Part shown: piece after piece, positions 29,915 through 39,186 of the stretch
Numbering within the stretch: the first letter of the stretch is position 1
Layout: every line of letters starts with the position of its first letter
The notes under the pieces: generated by a model
Databases searched by the model: none
The model's input: the letters and a program-made list of their open reading frames with translations, nothing else
Told to the model about the DNA's origin: nothing
NCBI GenBank assembly: GCA_002238605.1
Contig: MPMR01000007.1
Location: forward strand, 92,001 to 156,000
Source of the DNA: BD2-11 clade cluster bacterium bin43
GTDB taxonomy: Bacteria > Gemmatimonadota > Gemmatimonadetes > Longimicrobiales > Gaopeijiaceae
DNA: 64,000 nucleotides
Reading direction: 5' to 3'
Made by a program: the position numbers and the translations under genes

Positions 29915-31376
29915 CGACGCCCCTGGCCCTGAGCCAGTCCTCGACCTCGCCCTGGATCTCCCCCAGGCGGGCATCGGTGTCGGCTTCGTAGCGTGCCGCC
30001 AGGACAGGCTGGGTATTGGATGCCCTCAGCAGACCCCAGCCGCCGTCGAAGAGGATGCGCGCTCCGTCCACTGCGATCACCTCGTGGCTCCGGGAGAAAT
30101 GTTCGCGCGCGGCTTCGGCGATGTCGCGCTTGATGTGCTCGGCCACCTCGATACGGTATTCGGGCGTGGACGAATAGCGCGGCAGGTCCGCCACCAGCGC
30201 CGAGAGGGAGCGTCCGGACGAAGCCAGCAGGCGCAGGAGCCGGCATGCGGCGTAGACGGCGTCGTCCACCCCGATGAACTCGTCTGCGAAGCAGATGTGG
30301 CCGGAGAGTTCGCCACCGATGATGGCTCCGGCAGCATGCATCTTCTCCTTGATGAGCGAGTGCCCGGTCGCCCACATCACGGGGACGCCCCCCGCCGCCT
30401 CGAACACGCGCGGCAGAGCCTGGGAGCACTTCACGTCGAAGACCAGCTTCTGGCCGGGACCCCGGCGCTCGAGTACCTCGAGGCCGAAGAGGAGGAGCAG
30501 GATGTCTCCGCGAACCACCGTACCGGTCTCGTCCACGACCCCGATGCGGTCGGCATCGCCGTCGAAGCCGACGCCCAGATCCGCTCCGGTCTCGCGGACC
30601 CTGGCCGCCAGGTCCACGATGTTCTCGTCCACCGTGGGATCGGGATGATGGTTCGGGAAGGTCCCGTCCAACTCGCAATAGAGGGGCACCACTTCGGCTC
30701 CGATCGCCTCCAGCACCGGCACTGCGGTGAGCGCCCCGGAAGCGTTGCCGCAATCAACCACCACCCGCAGCGGATCGATTCCCTCGAACCGGCCGGCGAT
30801 GTCGGCGACGTACCGGTCGAGCACCTCCACGCATTCCTGGGAGCCCGGTCCGCGAGCCGCCCCTCCCTCATCGATTCGGCGGCGCAGTTCCTGAATCCCG
30901 TCGCCGTGGAAAGGGCGCCCCCCGATGGTCATCTTGATGCCGTTCCATTCGGCGGGGTTGTGGCTGCCGGTGATCTGAACGCCGCCGTCCGCTTCCAGCT
31001 CCCGTTCAGCCCAGTACGTTACGGGCGTGGGCACGGTGCCGAGCCGAATCACGCGACCGCCCGCCGAGCAGATCCCGTGCGAGAGGGCGTCGGCCAGGCC
31101 GTCCGAGCTGGGACGGTTGTCGCTCCCGACCACGACGCGGGGTCGAGCATCACCGGTACGTTCGCCGACGGTCGTCGCGAATGCTTTCCCGGTGGCGCGC
31201 GCCACGTCGGCATCGATGGTCTCGCCGACGATGCCTCGAATGTCGTATTGCCGGAAGATTTCGGAAGAAAAGCTCAAAACCGGTACAGGCCAGAAGTTGG
31301 TTGCGTGCCGTCTGATGTTTCGCGGATGCCGGGCGATCCGCCGCCGCGCGCCAGCGCGGGAGCGCGCCTCATTCAT
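29907..31376 (-). CDS. Phosphomannomutase/phosphoglucomutase
   Basis: Alpha-D-phosphohexomutase that supplies mannose-1-P or glucose-1-P for surface polysaccharides. From the 31376 start: phospho-serine loop QITGSHNPAEWNGIKM (Ser138), metal loop VGFDGDADRIG (272-276), sugar-recognition loop GGELSGHICF (355-360) and the phosphate-binding RASNTQPVL near the end. The ATG at 31376 lies 2 bases after the nuoN stop. Homologous sequence begins only near FSSEIFRQYDIRG, so a TTG at 31277 is a realistic alternative start, which would leave ~100 bases between the genes. Substrate preference cannot be told. Confidence 0.93.
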   Translation of the reverse strand: MNEARSRAGARRRIARHPRNIRRHATNFWPVPVLSFSSEIFRQYDIRGIVGETIDADVARATGKAFATTVGERTGDARPRVVVGSDNRPSSDGLADALSHGICSAGGRVIRLGTVPTPVTYWAERELEADGGVQITGSHNPAEWNGIKMTIGGRPFHGDGIQELRRRIDEGGAARGPGSQECVEVLDRYVADIAGRFEGIDPLRVVVDCGNASGALTAVPVLEAIGAEVVPLYCELDGTFPNHHPDPTVDENIVDLAARVRETGADLGVGFDGDADRIGVVDETGTVVRGDILLLLFGLEVLERRGPGQKLVFDVKCSQALPRVFEAAGGVPVMWATGHSLIKEKMHAAGAIIGGELSGHICFADEFIGVDDAVYAACRLLRLLASSGRSLSALVADLPRYSSTPEYRIEVAEHIKRDIAEAAREHFSRSHEVIAVDGARILFDGGWGLLRASNTQPVLAARYEADTDARLGEIQGEVEDWLRARGVDV

Positions 31377-31378
31377 CC

Positions 31379-32896
31379 CTAGGGGGCGGCGCCGAGGAGG
31401 AGTGCCCCGGCGGTCAGGAGGCCTTCCGCACCCGCGCGGGCAAAGTCAACGCCGCCGCCCGGAAAGATGCCCAGCCCGATGACCACCGCGACCGCCGCGC
31501 CCATCGCGAAGCGCATGGTCAGCGGGACCGTCACCGGATCCGCCTCGCCGGAGCCCGCGCCGTCCCGCATCCACATGTACCATGCGATCCGCAGGTAGTA
31601 ATAGTACGACACGACGGTCGTGAGAACGAAAATGACGGAAAGGGTCCAGAGTCCGGCCTCGGCCGCGCCCTGCAGGATGAAGATCTTGCCCATGAAGCCG
31701 CCCGTGCCCGGGAAGCCGGCAAGGGAGAGGAGAAAGATGGTGAGGCAGACCGCCAGCGCGGGGTGCCTTGCTCCCAGGCCGGCATAGCGGTCGATCCCGA
31801 GCCGCTCCTCGCTGTGCCCGGAGACGCACAGGACCACGGCAAAGGCGCCGATGTTCATCGCGGTGTAGACCAGCAGGTAGAACAGCAGCCCCGCGGTGGC
31901 ATTCTGGTTCAGGGCCACGATCGCCACCAGCAGGTAGCCGGCGTGGGCGATGCTGGAATAGGCCAGCAGCCGTTTCACGTTGGTCTGAGCCAGCGCGATC
32001 ACGTTGGCGATCACCATGGTGAGCGCCGCGAGCCACCAGCCAATCGCGTACCAGCTCTCGGGGATGCCTCCGAAGCCGACCTGGAAGACGCGGGCGAAGG
32101 CGACGAACGCAGCTGCCTTCACGCTGGCCGACATGAACGCCGTCACCGGCGAAGGGGCACCCTCGTACACGTCGGGCGTCCACATGTGGAACGGGATCGC
32201 CGAAACCTTGAAGGCGAACCCGATGGCCAGCAGCGCGATGCCGACATGGAGCAGCCCCGCCACCGCCGCGCCCGAACCGATCGCCAGCGCGATGAGCCCC
32301 AGGTTGGTGCTGCCCGTGGCTCCGTACACCAGCGCGATCCCGTAGAGCAGAAAGCCGGTCGAGAAAGCACCCAGCAGGAAGTACTTGAGCCCCGCCTCCG
32401 CCGACTTCGGATCGCGCCGATTGAAGCCGGACAGCACGTAGGCGCTGATCGACATCACCTCAAGGGCCAGGAAGATGACGATCAGGTCGCGCGTGCCTCC
32501 CATGAGCATCATGCCCACCGTGGCGAAGAGCACCAGGGCGTGGAATTCTCCCTCCTGCAGCCGCTGCCGGCGCACGTAGGCGGGCGAGATGGCCAGGGCG
32601 AGGGCGGCCGCCAGGAGGAAGATCCAGTTGGCGAAGAGATGGAAGCGGTCCACCGCGATCATCGGGCTTCCCGGCCCCGGGGTCAGCCCGTACAGCCACC
32701 CGTTTGCCAGGGCTGCCGCGAGCACGCCCACCATCGCCAGGACCGCGAGATCACCGGAACCCGATCGAGACGAGGATGTCGCACCGCCTCCCTTCCAGAC
32801 GCCGGCCAGGAGCACCACCGTCCCCCAGACCGAAAGCACGATCTCGGGAAGGAGCGCCAGCAGATAGTGCGCGGGGGTGGAGAAGTCGAGCGTCAT
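31379..32896 (-). CDS. nuoN: NADH-quinone oxidoreductase subunit N
   Basis: Antiporter-like proton-pumping subunit of complex I. 505 residues, with about 14 hydrophobic helices. The family motif around the discontinuous helix and lysine is seen in FKVSAIPFHMWTPDVYEGAPSPVTAF, and RLLAYSSIAHAGYLL is present. The start overlaps the nuoM stop as ATGA. It is the last of the 14 nuo genes. Confidence 0.97.
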   Translation of the reverse strand: MTLDFSTPAHYLLALLPEIVLSVWGTVVLLAGVWKGGGATSSSRSGSGDLAVLAMVGVLAAALANGWLYGLTPGPGSPMIAVDRFHLFANWIFLLAAALALAISPAYVRRQRLQEGEFHALVLFATVGMMLMGGTRDLIVIFLALEVMSISAYVLSGFNRRDPKSAEAGLKYFLLGAFSTGFLLYGIALVYGATGSTNLGLIALAIGSGAAVAGLLHVGIALLAIGFAFKVSAIPFHMWTPDVYEGAPSPVTAFMSASVKAAAFVAFARVFQVGFGGIPESWYAIGWWLAALTMVIANVIALAQTNVKRLLAYSSIAHAGYLLVAIVALNQNATAGLLFYLLVYTAMNIGAFAVVLCVSGHSEERLGIDRYAGLGARHPALAVCLTIFLLSLAGFPGTGGFMGKIFILQGAAEAGLWTLSVIFVLTTVVSYYYYLRIAWYMWMRDGAGSGEADPVTVPLTMRFAMGAAVAVVIGLGIFPGGGVDFARAGAEGLLTAGALLLGAAP

Positions 32897-34425
32897 GAGT
32901 CGGCCGACTCCTCGGCGGGCTGCGTCATGTGGACGCGCTCCAGGATGGCGTCCACGCTCGGTTCCATGCGTTCCAGGATCGGCGTGGGCGCGACCCCGAT
33001 CACGATCATGAGCGCGACCATGGGCGACAGGATGAAGATCTCCCGGCGGGAAAGGTCGGGCATCGACCGGTTTTCCTCCCGGTCCAGCTCGTTGAAGAGC
33101 ACGCGCTGCACCATCGGCAACATGTAGTAGGCGGCGAAGATGACGCCGCTGGTCGCGATGACGGCGGTGACGGGATGCGTCTCGAAGGTGCCCAGAAGCG
33201 CCAGGAACTCGCCGACGAAGCCGCTCGTGCCGGGCAGCCCGATGGTTGCCAGGGCGGTGATCACGAGAGCCAGCGAGAGCATGGGGGCCACCCGCGCGAG
33301 CCCCCCGAACTCACCGGTCAGGCGGGTGTGGCGGCGCTCGTACAGCATGCCCAGGATGAGGAAGAGCGCCCCGGTGGAGATGCCGTGCGAGATCATCACC
33401 ACCAGCCCCCCCTGGATGCCGGTCACGGTGAGGGCGAAGATGCCGATGACCACGAAGCCCATGTGGGCCACGGAGGTGTAGGCCACCAGCTTCTTGGCGT
33501 CCGGCTGCACCGCGGCGACCCAGGCGGCATACACGATGCCGGCCGTGCCGAGGACCAGCATCACGGTCACCACCGTTGGGTGCTGGGAGGCGGCCGGGAA
33601 GAACGGCAGCAGGAAGCGCAGGAACCCGTAGGTGCCCATCTTGAGCAGGATCGCGGCCAGCACCACCGAGCCCGGCGTGGGAGCCTCCACGTGCGCATCC
33701 GGCAGCCAGGTGTGGAAGGGGAACAGCGGCACCTTGATCGAGAATGCGAGCGCGAAGGCGGCGAACAGCCAGAGCTGCTCGCGCATTGAGAGCGGCACGC
33801 CGAGGATGTCCAGATAGGCGAAGGATCCGTCTCCGGCGCCCGCGGTCGCGGCGTAGAGGTAGAGAATGCCGACCAGCATCAGCAGCGACCCCACCGCCGT
33901 GTACAGGAAGAACTTCACCGCCGCGTAAATGCGGCGCTTGCCGCCCCAGACCCCGACGATGAAGTACATCGGGACCAGGGTGAGCTCGAAGAAGACGTAG
34001 AAAAGCATCAGATCCAGCGCCGTGAAGACGCCGATGATGCCCGTCTGCAGCAGGAGCATGAGGGCGTAGAAGGACTTCTGGCGGTGGGTGATGTAGCGGA
34101 ACGAGCCGAGAATGGTGATCGGGGCCGTGAAGCAGGCCAGAAGCACCATGAACAGCGAGATGCCGTCGATGCCGAGGGCGTAGTGGACGCCCCAGGCCTC
34201 GATCCAGGGCACGCTCGACGCCATCTGAAACCCCGGATCCCCAACCGTGAAGGATCCCCACAGGCCGAGGCTGACGACGAAGAGCCCGAGCGTCCAGCCG
34301 AAGGCGATGTGCCCGGATCGTTCCTGGCGCTCGAGCAGCACATGCAGCATCGCCGCCATCGGCCCCCACACAAGCACGTGCAGGATCCAGGAGTCGAACG
34401 CGACCGCTTCCAGCAGACTCGTCAT
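32893..34425 (-). CDS. nuoM: NADH-quinone oxidoreductase subunit M
   Basis: Second antiporter-like subunit, 510 residues. It carries GIDGISLFMVLL, the conserved glutamate helix FYVFFELTLVPMYF, KVPLFPFHTWLPDAHVEAPTPGSV and KKLVAYTSVAHMGFV. The ATG overlaps nuoL's stop. The frame is open further upstream within nuoL but only from 34425 is it conserved. Confidence 0.97.
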   Translation of the reverse strand: MTSLLEAVAFDSWILHVLVWGPMAAMLHVLLERQERSGHIAFGWTLGLFVVSLGLWGSFTVGDPGFQMASSVPWIEAWGVHYALGIDGISLFMVLLACFTAPITILGSFRYITHRQKSFYALMLLLQTGIIGVFTALDLMLFYVFFELTLVPMYFIVGVWGGKRRIYAAVKFFLYTAVGSLLMLVGILYLYAATAGAGDGSFAYLDILGVPLSMREQLWLFAAFALAFSIKVPLFPFHTWLPDAHVEAPTPGSVVLAAILLKMGTYGFLRFLLPFFPAASQHPTVVTVMLVLGTAGIVYAAWVAAVQPDAKKLVAYTSVAHMGFVVIGIFALTVTGIQGGLVVMISHGISTGALFLILGMLYERRHTRLTGEFGGLARVAPMLSLALVITALATIGLPGTSGFVGEFLALLGTFETHPVTAVIATSGVIFAAYYMLPMVQRVLFNELDREENRSMPDLSRREIFILSPMVALMIVIGVAPTPILERMEPSVDAILERVHMTQPAEESADS

Positions 34426-36572
34426 GGCGGGCCTCCCTGGAAGACCACGAAGCCCACGATCGCGAGGACTCCCAGCGTGAGGACGAGGGCGTAGGTGTTG
34501 ACCTGTCCGGTCTGGAAGAGGCTCACAAAGGCGCCTCCGGCCCGGGTCACCAGCCCGAGCCCGTTGACCGCGCCGTCGATCAGGACGGTGTCGATGACCC
34601 GCCATGAGAAGCGCGAGGCCGCGAGGACCGGCTGGACCACGAAGCGGTCGTAGAACTCGTCGACGTACCACTTGTTGAAGAGCAGGCCCTTCAAACCCGC
34701 GGGCGCGGCGGCCTGGGCGGCGGGCGCCACCTTCCAGCGGGCGGCGGCACGCGCGGTGAACAGCACCAGCGCCAGCGCGGCCAGCGTGGACAGTCCGGCC
34801 CACAGCACCTCGCCGCCGCCGAACGGCGCAGCGTGGGCGGGCTCTCCCAGGTGTTCATAGCGGATTTCCGTCGCGCCGGCGGTGACGGGCTCCAGCCAGT
34901 GGTGCAGCCATTCCGAGGTGGGGAGCGCCCCCGCCAGCCCGAGGACCGAAGCGGCCACCTCTTCCGGCACATTGACCCACCCGCCCACGACCGACAGAAC
35001 CGCCAGCGCGATCAGCGGGATGGTCATCACCCGGGGCGCCTCGTGCAGGTGCCGCGCCTCCTCGCGTCCCGTGCGGTTGGCGCCGTGGAAGGTCATCACC
35101 ATGAGGCGCGTCATGTAGATGGCGGTCAGCAGCGCGGTCGCCAGTGCGAGCACCCAGAGGACCGTGAAGAGCACCGGGTAGCTCGAGGAGGCGGCCAGGC
35201 CGGCGTACCAGATGATCTCGTCCTTGGAGAAGAACCCGGCGAGCGGCCAGACCCCCGCGATGGCCAGGGTCGCAATCCACATGGTGATCCAGGTAACCGG
35301 CATCGCGGCGCGCAGCCCGCCCATGTTGCGCATGTCCTGCGGGTCGGCGTGGCTGTGCGTGCCGTGCAGCGCGTGATGCATCGCGTGAATCACCGCGCCC
35401 GACCCCAGGAACAGAAGCGCCTTGAAGAAGGCGTGGGTCATCAGGTGGAAGATGCCCGCGGCCCAGGCGCCCACCCCGACCGCCAGGAACATGTAGCCCA
35501 GCTGGGAAATGGTGGAGTAGGCGAGCACCTTCTTGATGTCGTACTGCGCGAGCGCGATGGTCGCGGCCAGGAGCGCGGTGAGCACGCCCACGGTGGCCAC
35601 GACCGCGCTGCTCACGGGGGCCAGCGCGAAGAGGACCGACGTGCGCGCCACCATGTAGACGCCCGCGGTCACCATGGTCGCGGCGTGGATCAGCGCGGAG
35701 ACCGGCGTGGGGCCGGCCATCGCGTCCGGCAGCCAGACGTACAGCGGGATCTGGGCGCTCTTGCCCGCCGCCCCCAGGAAGAGGAACAGCGTGATCGCGG
35801 TGACGGTGGCTCCTCCGTATTCGAGCAGCGCCGGGGCCTCGGGGAAGACCTCGGCGAAGGCCAGGGTGCCGAAGGTAGTGAACACCAGGAACATCGCCAC
35901 AAGGAAGCCGAAGTCGCCGATGCGGTTGACGATGAACGCCTTCTTGCCGGCGTCGGACTTCTCGCGGTCCTGGAACCAGAAGCCGATCAGCAGATAGCTG
36001 CACAGCCCCACCCCTTCCCATCCCACGAACATCACCGGGAAGCTCGCCCCCAGGACGAGCACCAGCATGAAGAAGACGAAGAGGTTCAGGTAGGAGAAGT
36101 AGCGCGCGTAGCCGGGGTCGTCGTGCATGTAGCCGACGCTGAACACGTGGATCAGGAAGCCGACGCCGGTCACCACCAGCATCATGATCATGCTGAGCTG
36201 GTCAAGCTGCAGCGCCGCGTCCACCTCCAGTGCCCCGGTGACCATCCAGCTCCAGTAGCTCACCACGACCGGATCGTGCAGGTCCGCGTGGAACATCCCC
36301 GCGAAGTTGAGCAGCACGAGCACGAAGGAGAGCCCGACCACCCCCGGCCCCACCAGCGTCACCCAGCGCTTGTGCCCGTCGTCCTGATGCTCCGACCCGT
36401 CGGCGCCCGCGCGCACCGCAATCGCCGCCCGTGCGCCCGCGCGCATCGCCAGGACGCCGTTGACCAGGAAGCCCAGCAGGGGGAGCAGGACGATGAGCCC
36501 TGGCAGCACCGGCTCGAACGCTGCCGGCTGCGTGCTTTCCTGGATGAGGCTCGAGAGCGGCGCGAGCGTCAT
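34422..36572 (-). CDS. nuoL: NADH-quinone oxidoreductase subunit L
   Basis: Distal antiporter-like subunit with the long lateral helix, 716 residues. Motifs: FVGWEGVGLCSYLLIGFWF, AAGKSAQIPLYVWLPDAMAGPTPVSALIHAATMV and KKVLAYSTISQLGYMF. The N-terminus carries an extra charged insert (~residues 55-70, rich in D, H, E) between the first helices, not usual in NuoL. It starts 4 bases after the nuoK stop. Confidence 0.97.
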   Translation of the reverse strand: MTLAPLSSLIQESTQPAAFEPVLPGLIVLLPLLGFLVNGVLAMRAGARAAIAVRAGADGSEHQDDGHKRWVTLVGPGVVGLSFVLVLLNFAGMFHADLHDPVVVSYWSWMVTGALEVDAALQLDQLSMIMMLVVTGVGFLIHVFSVGYMHDDPGYARYFSYLNLFVFFMLVLVLGASFPVMFVGWEGVGLCSYLLIGFWFQDREKSDAGKKAFIVNRIGDFGFLVAMFLVFTTFGTLAFAEVFPEAPALLEYGGATVTAITLFLFLGAAGKSAQIPLYVWLPDAMAGPTPVSALIHAATMVTAGVYMVARTSVLFALAPVSSAVVATVGVLTALLAATIALAQYDIKKVLAYSTISQLGYMFLAVGVGAWAAGIFHLMTHAFFKALLFLGSGAVIHAMHHALHGTHSHADPQDMRNMGGLRAAMPVTWITMWIATLAIAGVWPLAGFFSKDEIIWYAGLAASSSYPVLFTVLWVLALATALLTAIYMTRLMVMTFHGANRTGREEARHLHEAPRVMTIPLIALAVLSVVGGWVNVPEEVAASVLGLAGALPTSEWLHHWLEPVTAGATEIRYEHLGEPAHAAPFGGGEVLWAGLSTLAALALVLFTARAAARWKVAPAAQAAAPAGLKGLLFNKWYVDEFYDRFVVQPVLAASRFSWRVIDTVLIDGAVNGLGLVTRAGGAFVSLFQTGQVNTYALVLTLGVLAIVGFVVFQGGPP

Positions 36573-36576
36573 CTAC

Positions 36577-36870
36577 CTACCACTTGAGCAGGTTGAAGTT
36601 GTCGACATTGACGGTCCGGTAGTGCCGGAAGATGGAGATGATGATCGCGAGCCCGACCGCGGCTTCCGCCGCCGCCACCGTCATGACGAAGAAGACGAAG
36701 ACCTGTCCCTCGACGCCCACGTACCGGGAGAAGGCCACCAGGGCCAGGTTCACCGCGTTCAGCTGGAGCTCGATGCAGAGGAACATGATGATGGCGTTGC
36801 GGCGCACCAGCACGCCGAAGGTGCCGATCACGAACAGCAGGGCGCTGGTGGTCAGGGCTTCGGTCAGCAC
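36577..36870 (-). CDS. nuoK: NADH-quinone oxidoreductase subunit K
   Basis: Small three-helix membrane subunit, 97 residues. It has the conserved [18 protein letters not shown] with the proton-channel glutamate, and [12 protein letters not shown] with the second. The start is GTG at 36870, with GGAG six bases upstream, directly after the nuoJ stop. An open frame extends 19 codons further upstream but without family sequence. Confidence 0.96.
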   Translation of the reverse strand: MLTEALTTSALLFVIGTFGVLVRRNAIIMFLCIELQLNAVNLALVAFSRYVGVEGQVFVFFVMTVAAAEAAVGLAIIISIFRHYRTVNVDNFNLLKW

Positions 36871-36880
36871 GCGGCGCTCC

Positions 36881-37405
36881 TCATACCCGCTTCTTCGCCA
36901 GCGCGACGGCCCCCACCACGGCGACAAGCAGCAGGATTCCGGTGATCTCGAAGGGAACCACGTACTCCTGGAAGAGCGGCCGCGCGATCAGCGACACCGC
37001 GCCCCGCTCGGCCAGCTCCAGGTCCATCGCCGCCGCGCCGGGAAAACTCTCGTACAGCGGGCTCGTCTCCGCGCCGCCGAACCGGGTGGCCAGCAGGCCG
37101 CAGAGCGCTCCGGAGACGACGAAGGCGCACACGGCGTAGAGTCCGCGCACGAGGTCGTCCCTGTAGTCGTGCCCCAGGTTCAGGAGCATGATCACGAACA
37201 GGAAGAGCACCATGATGGCGCCGGCGTAGACCATCACCTGGATGGCGGCCAGGAAATGAGCCTCCAGCAGCACGAAGATGCCGGCTACGCTCGCCAGCGA
37301 CACCACCATGAACATGAGGCTGGCCACCGGATTCCGGCTCGCCACGACCCCGATGCCTCCGCCGACCACGGTCACGGCGAAGACGTAGAAGAGGATCAGC
37401 TCCAT
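36881..37405 (-). CDS. nuoJ: NADH-quinone oxidoreductase subunit J
   Basis: Membrane subunit with five helices, 174 residues. The conserved [16 protein letters not shown] and [22 protein letters not shown] are present; the latter holds the pi-bulge helix that moves during quinone coupling. It starts 4 bases after nuoI. Confidence 0.96.
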   Translation of the reverse strand: MELILFYVFAVTVVGGGIGVVASRNPVASLMFMVVSLASVAGIFVLLEAHFLAAIQVMVYAGAIMVLFLFVIMLLNLGHDYRDDLVRGLYAVCAFVVSGALCGLLATRFGGAETSPLYESFPGAAAMDLELAERGAVSLIARPLFQEYVVPFEITGILLLVAVVGAVALAKKRV

Positions 37406-37409
37406 CCCC

Positions 37410-37910
37410 TCACTCCGATGCGGGGTCGGAGGGATCCCAGAGCGCCGTGACCGGATGCTCCTGCTCCATCAGGCGGTCCAGGTCGTAGACGAAGCGCTCG
37501 CGCGTATACTCGGCGTTCTCGAAGTGCTGGCCCACGTGGATCGCCTCCACCGGGCACACCTCCTGGCACATGCCGCAGAAGATGCAGCGGAACTCGTCGA
37601 TCTCGTAGACGATGGGGTAGCGGTTGCCCTGATCGTCCTCGCCGCCGACCAGGCGGATGCAGTTGGCCGGGCAGACCGTGGGGCAGAGGCCGCAGGCCAC
37701 GCACTTGGGGCGCCCGTCGGCGTGCACCTCCATGCGGTGGGTGCCGCGCCAGCGGGCGTGGAGTTCGGTAGGCTCCTCCGGATAGCTGCGGGTCACCTTG
37801 CGGGGATTCACCATGTGGCGGAAGGTCAGCGACATCCCCTTGAGGGCAGCTCTCAGGTACGAACTCCGGGCCGCTTCCGGCCTGCGCACCAGCTTCACCG
37901 AAATGGCCAT
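37410..37910 (-). CDS. nuoI: NADH-quinone oxidoreductase subunit I (two [4Fe-4S])
   Basis: Carries clusters N6a and N6b between the peripheral arm and N2. Two complete motifs are seen: CVACGLCPTVCPANCI and CIFCGMCQEVCPVEAI. 166 residues, with an amphipathic N-terminus (RRPEAARSSYLRAALKGMSLTFRHM). GGGGAG lies five bases before the ATG. Confidence 0.98.
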   Translation of the reverse strand: MAISVKLVRRPEAARSSYLRAALKGMSLTFRHMVNPRKVTRSYPEEPTELHARWRGTHRMEVHADGRPKCVACGLCPTVCPANCIRLVGGEDDQGNRYPIVYEIDEFRCIFCGMCQEVCPVEAIHVGQHFENAEYTRERFVYDLDRLMEQEHPVTALWDPSDPASE

Positions 37911-37926
37911 GGCGACTCCCCGGGAA

Positions 37927-39186
37927 TCATGGGTGGGCGGCCGGCGCCGCGCGGGCGGCCCGTCCGGCGGGCGCGGCTCCGGTGATGATCCGGCCGCGGT
38001 CGAGGTACAGGGCGAACATGCCGGTGGCGACGAGGCTCACTGCGGTCAGCGCCAGGCCGAAGCCCGGTCCGGCGGACACGCCCAGCTGATCCAGCACCAG
38101 GATGGTGCCGCCCACGAGCATGACGTAGGCGAGCGCCGTGGGCAACATCACCTTCCACCCCAGGTGCATGACCTGGTCGTAGCGGAAGCGCGGAAGCGTC
38201 CAGCGCACCCAGATGTAGAGGACCACGAAAAAAGTGGTCTTGAGCATGAAGGCGCCCAGGGTGAGCAGCGTGGTCCAGATGGACAGCTGTGCCGCGATTG
38301 GCTCGCCCGCGGCGGTGAAGCCGGAGATGAGCCCGCCCTCGTACGGGATGAAATTGTCTCCCGTCCAGAAGGGGATGTCCCAACCCCCCAGGAACAGCGT
38401 GGCCATGAGCGCCGAGGCGGTGATCACGTGCGCGTACTCGGCGATGAAGAACATGCTGAACTTCATGGACGAGTATTCGGTGTGATAGCCGGTTACGAGC
38501 TCGGACTCGGCTTCGGGCATGTCGAAGGGCAGCCGGTTGGTTTCCGCGAACGCCGAGATCAGGAAGAGCAGGAAGCCGAGCGACAGCGGCAGCACGTACC
38601 AGAGGCCCAGCTGCTGATCGGCCACCATCCGCGTGAGCGTGACGTTGCCCGCCAGCATCATGACCGGGATCAGGGAGAGCCCCAGGCCGACCTCGTAGCT
38701 CACCATCTGGGCGGAGGCGCGCAACCCGCCCAGCAACGCGTACTTGTTGTTGGAGGACCATCCGCCCAGGAAGATCCCGTACACGCCGAGCGAGCCGATG
38801 GCGAGGATGTAGAGCACCCCCACCGGCAGGTCGGCGACGATCATGTCCACGGTTCCCCACGGGGTGGGAAGCGGGGCGGCGAAGGGAATCACGGCGAAGG
38901 TGACGAGCGCCGGCATGATCGACAGCATCGGGCCCATAACGAAGAAGAAGCGCGATGCGGTGGCCGGGTTGGTCTCTTCCTTGATGATGTTCTTGAGCCC
39001 GTCGGCGATGGGCTGCAGGAGCCCGAACGGGCCCACCCGGTTCGGCCCCAGACGATCCTGGATGAAGGCGGAAATGCGCCGTTCGGCCCAGGTGGCGTAC
39101 ATGATCGCAACCATCAGCGCCGTGAAGACGGCCAGCACCTTGACGGCTGCCGCAATCAGGGAAGCCGTGGGCGAGAGCTCGTTCAT
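37927..39186 (-). CDS. nuoH: NADH-quinone oxidoreductase subunit H
   Basis: Quinone-site membrane subunit. Family phrases: TWAERRISAFIQDRLGPNRVGPFGLLQPIADGLK, AETNRLPFDMPEAESELVTGYHTEYSSMKF and WVRWTLPRFRYDQVM. At 419 residues it is longer than the E. coli protein (~325); the extra part includes added hydrophobic sequence at the C-terminus ending in an Ala/Pro/Arg tail. The start overlaps nuoG's stop as ATGA. Confidence 0.97.
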   Translation of the reverse strand: MNELSPTASLIAAAVKVLAVFTALMVAIMYATWAERRISAFIQDRLGPNRVGPFGLLQPIADGLKNIIKEETNPATASRFFFVMGPMLSIMPALVTFAVIPFAAPLPTPWGTVDMIVADLPVGVLYILAIGSLGVYGIFLGGWSSNNKYALLGGLRASAQMVSYEVGLGLSLIPVMMLAGNVTLTRMVADQQLGLWYVLPLSLGFLLFLISAFAETNRLPFDMPEAESELVTGYHTEYSSMKFSMFFIAEYAHVITASALMATLFLGGWDIPFWTGDNFIPYEGGLISGFTAAGEPIAAQLSIWTTLLTLGAFMLKTTFFVVLYIWVRWTLPRFRYDQVMHLGWKVMLPTALAYVMLVGGTILVLDQLGVSAGPGFGLALTAVSLVATGMFALYLDRGRIITGAAPAGRAARAAPAAHP

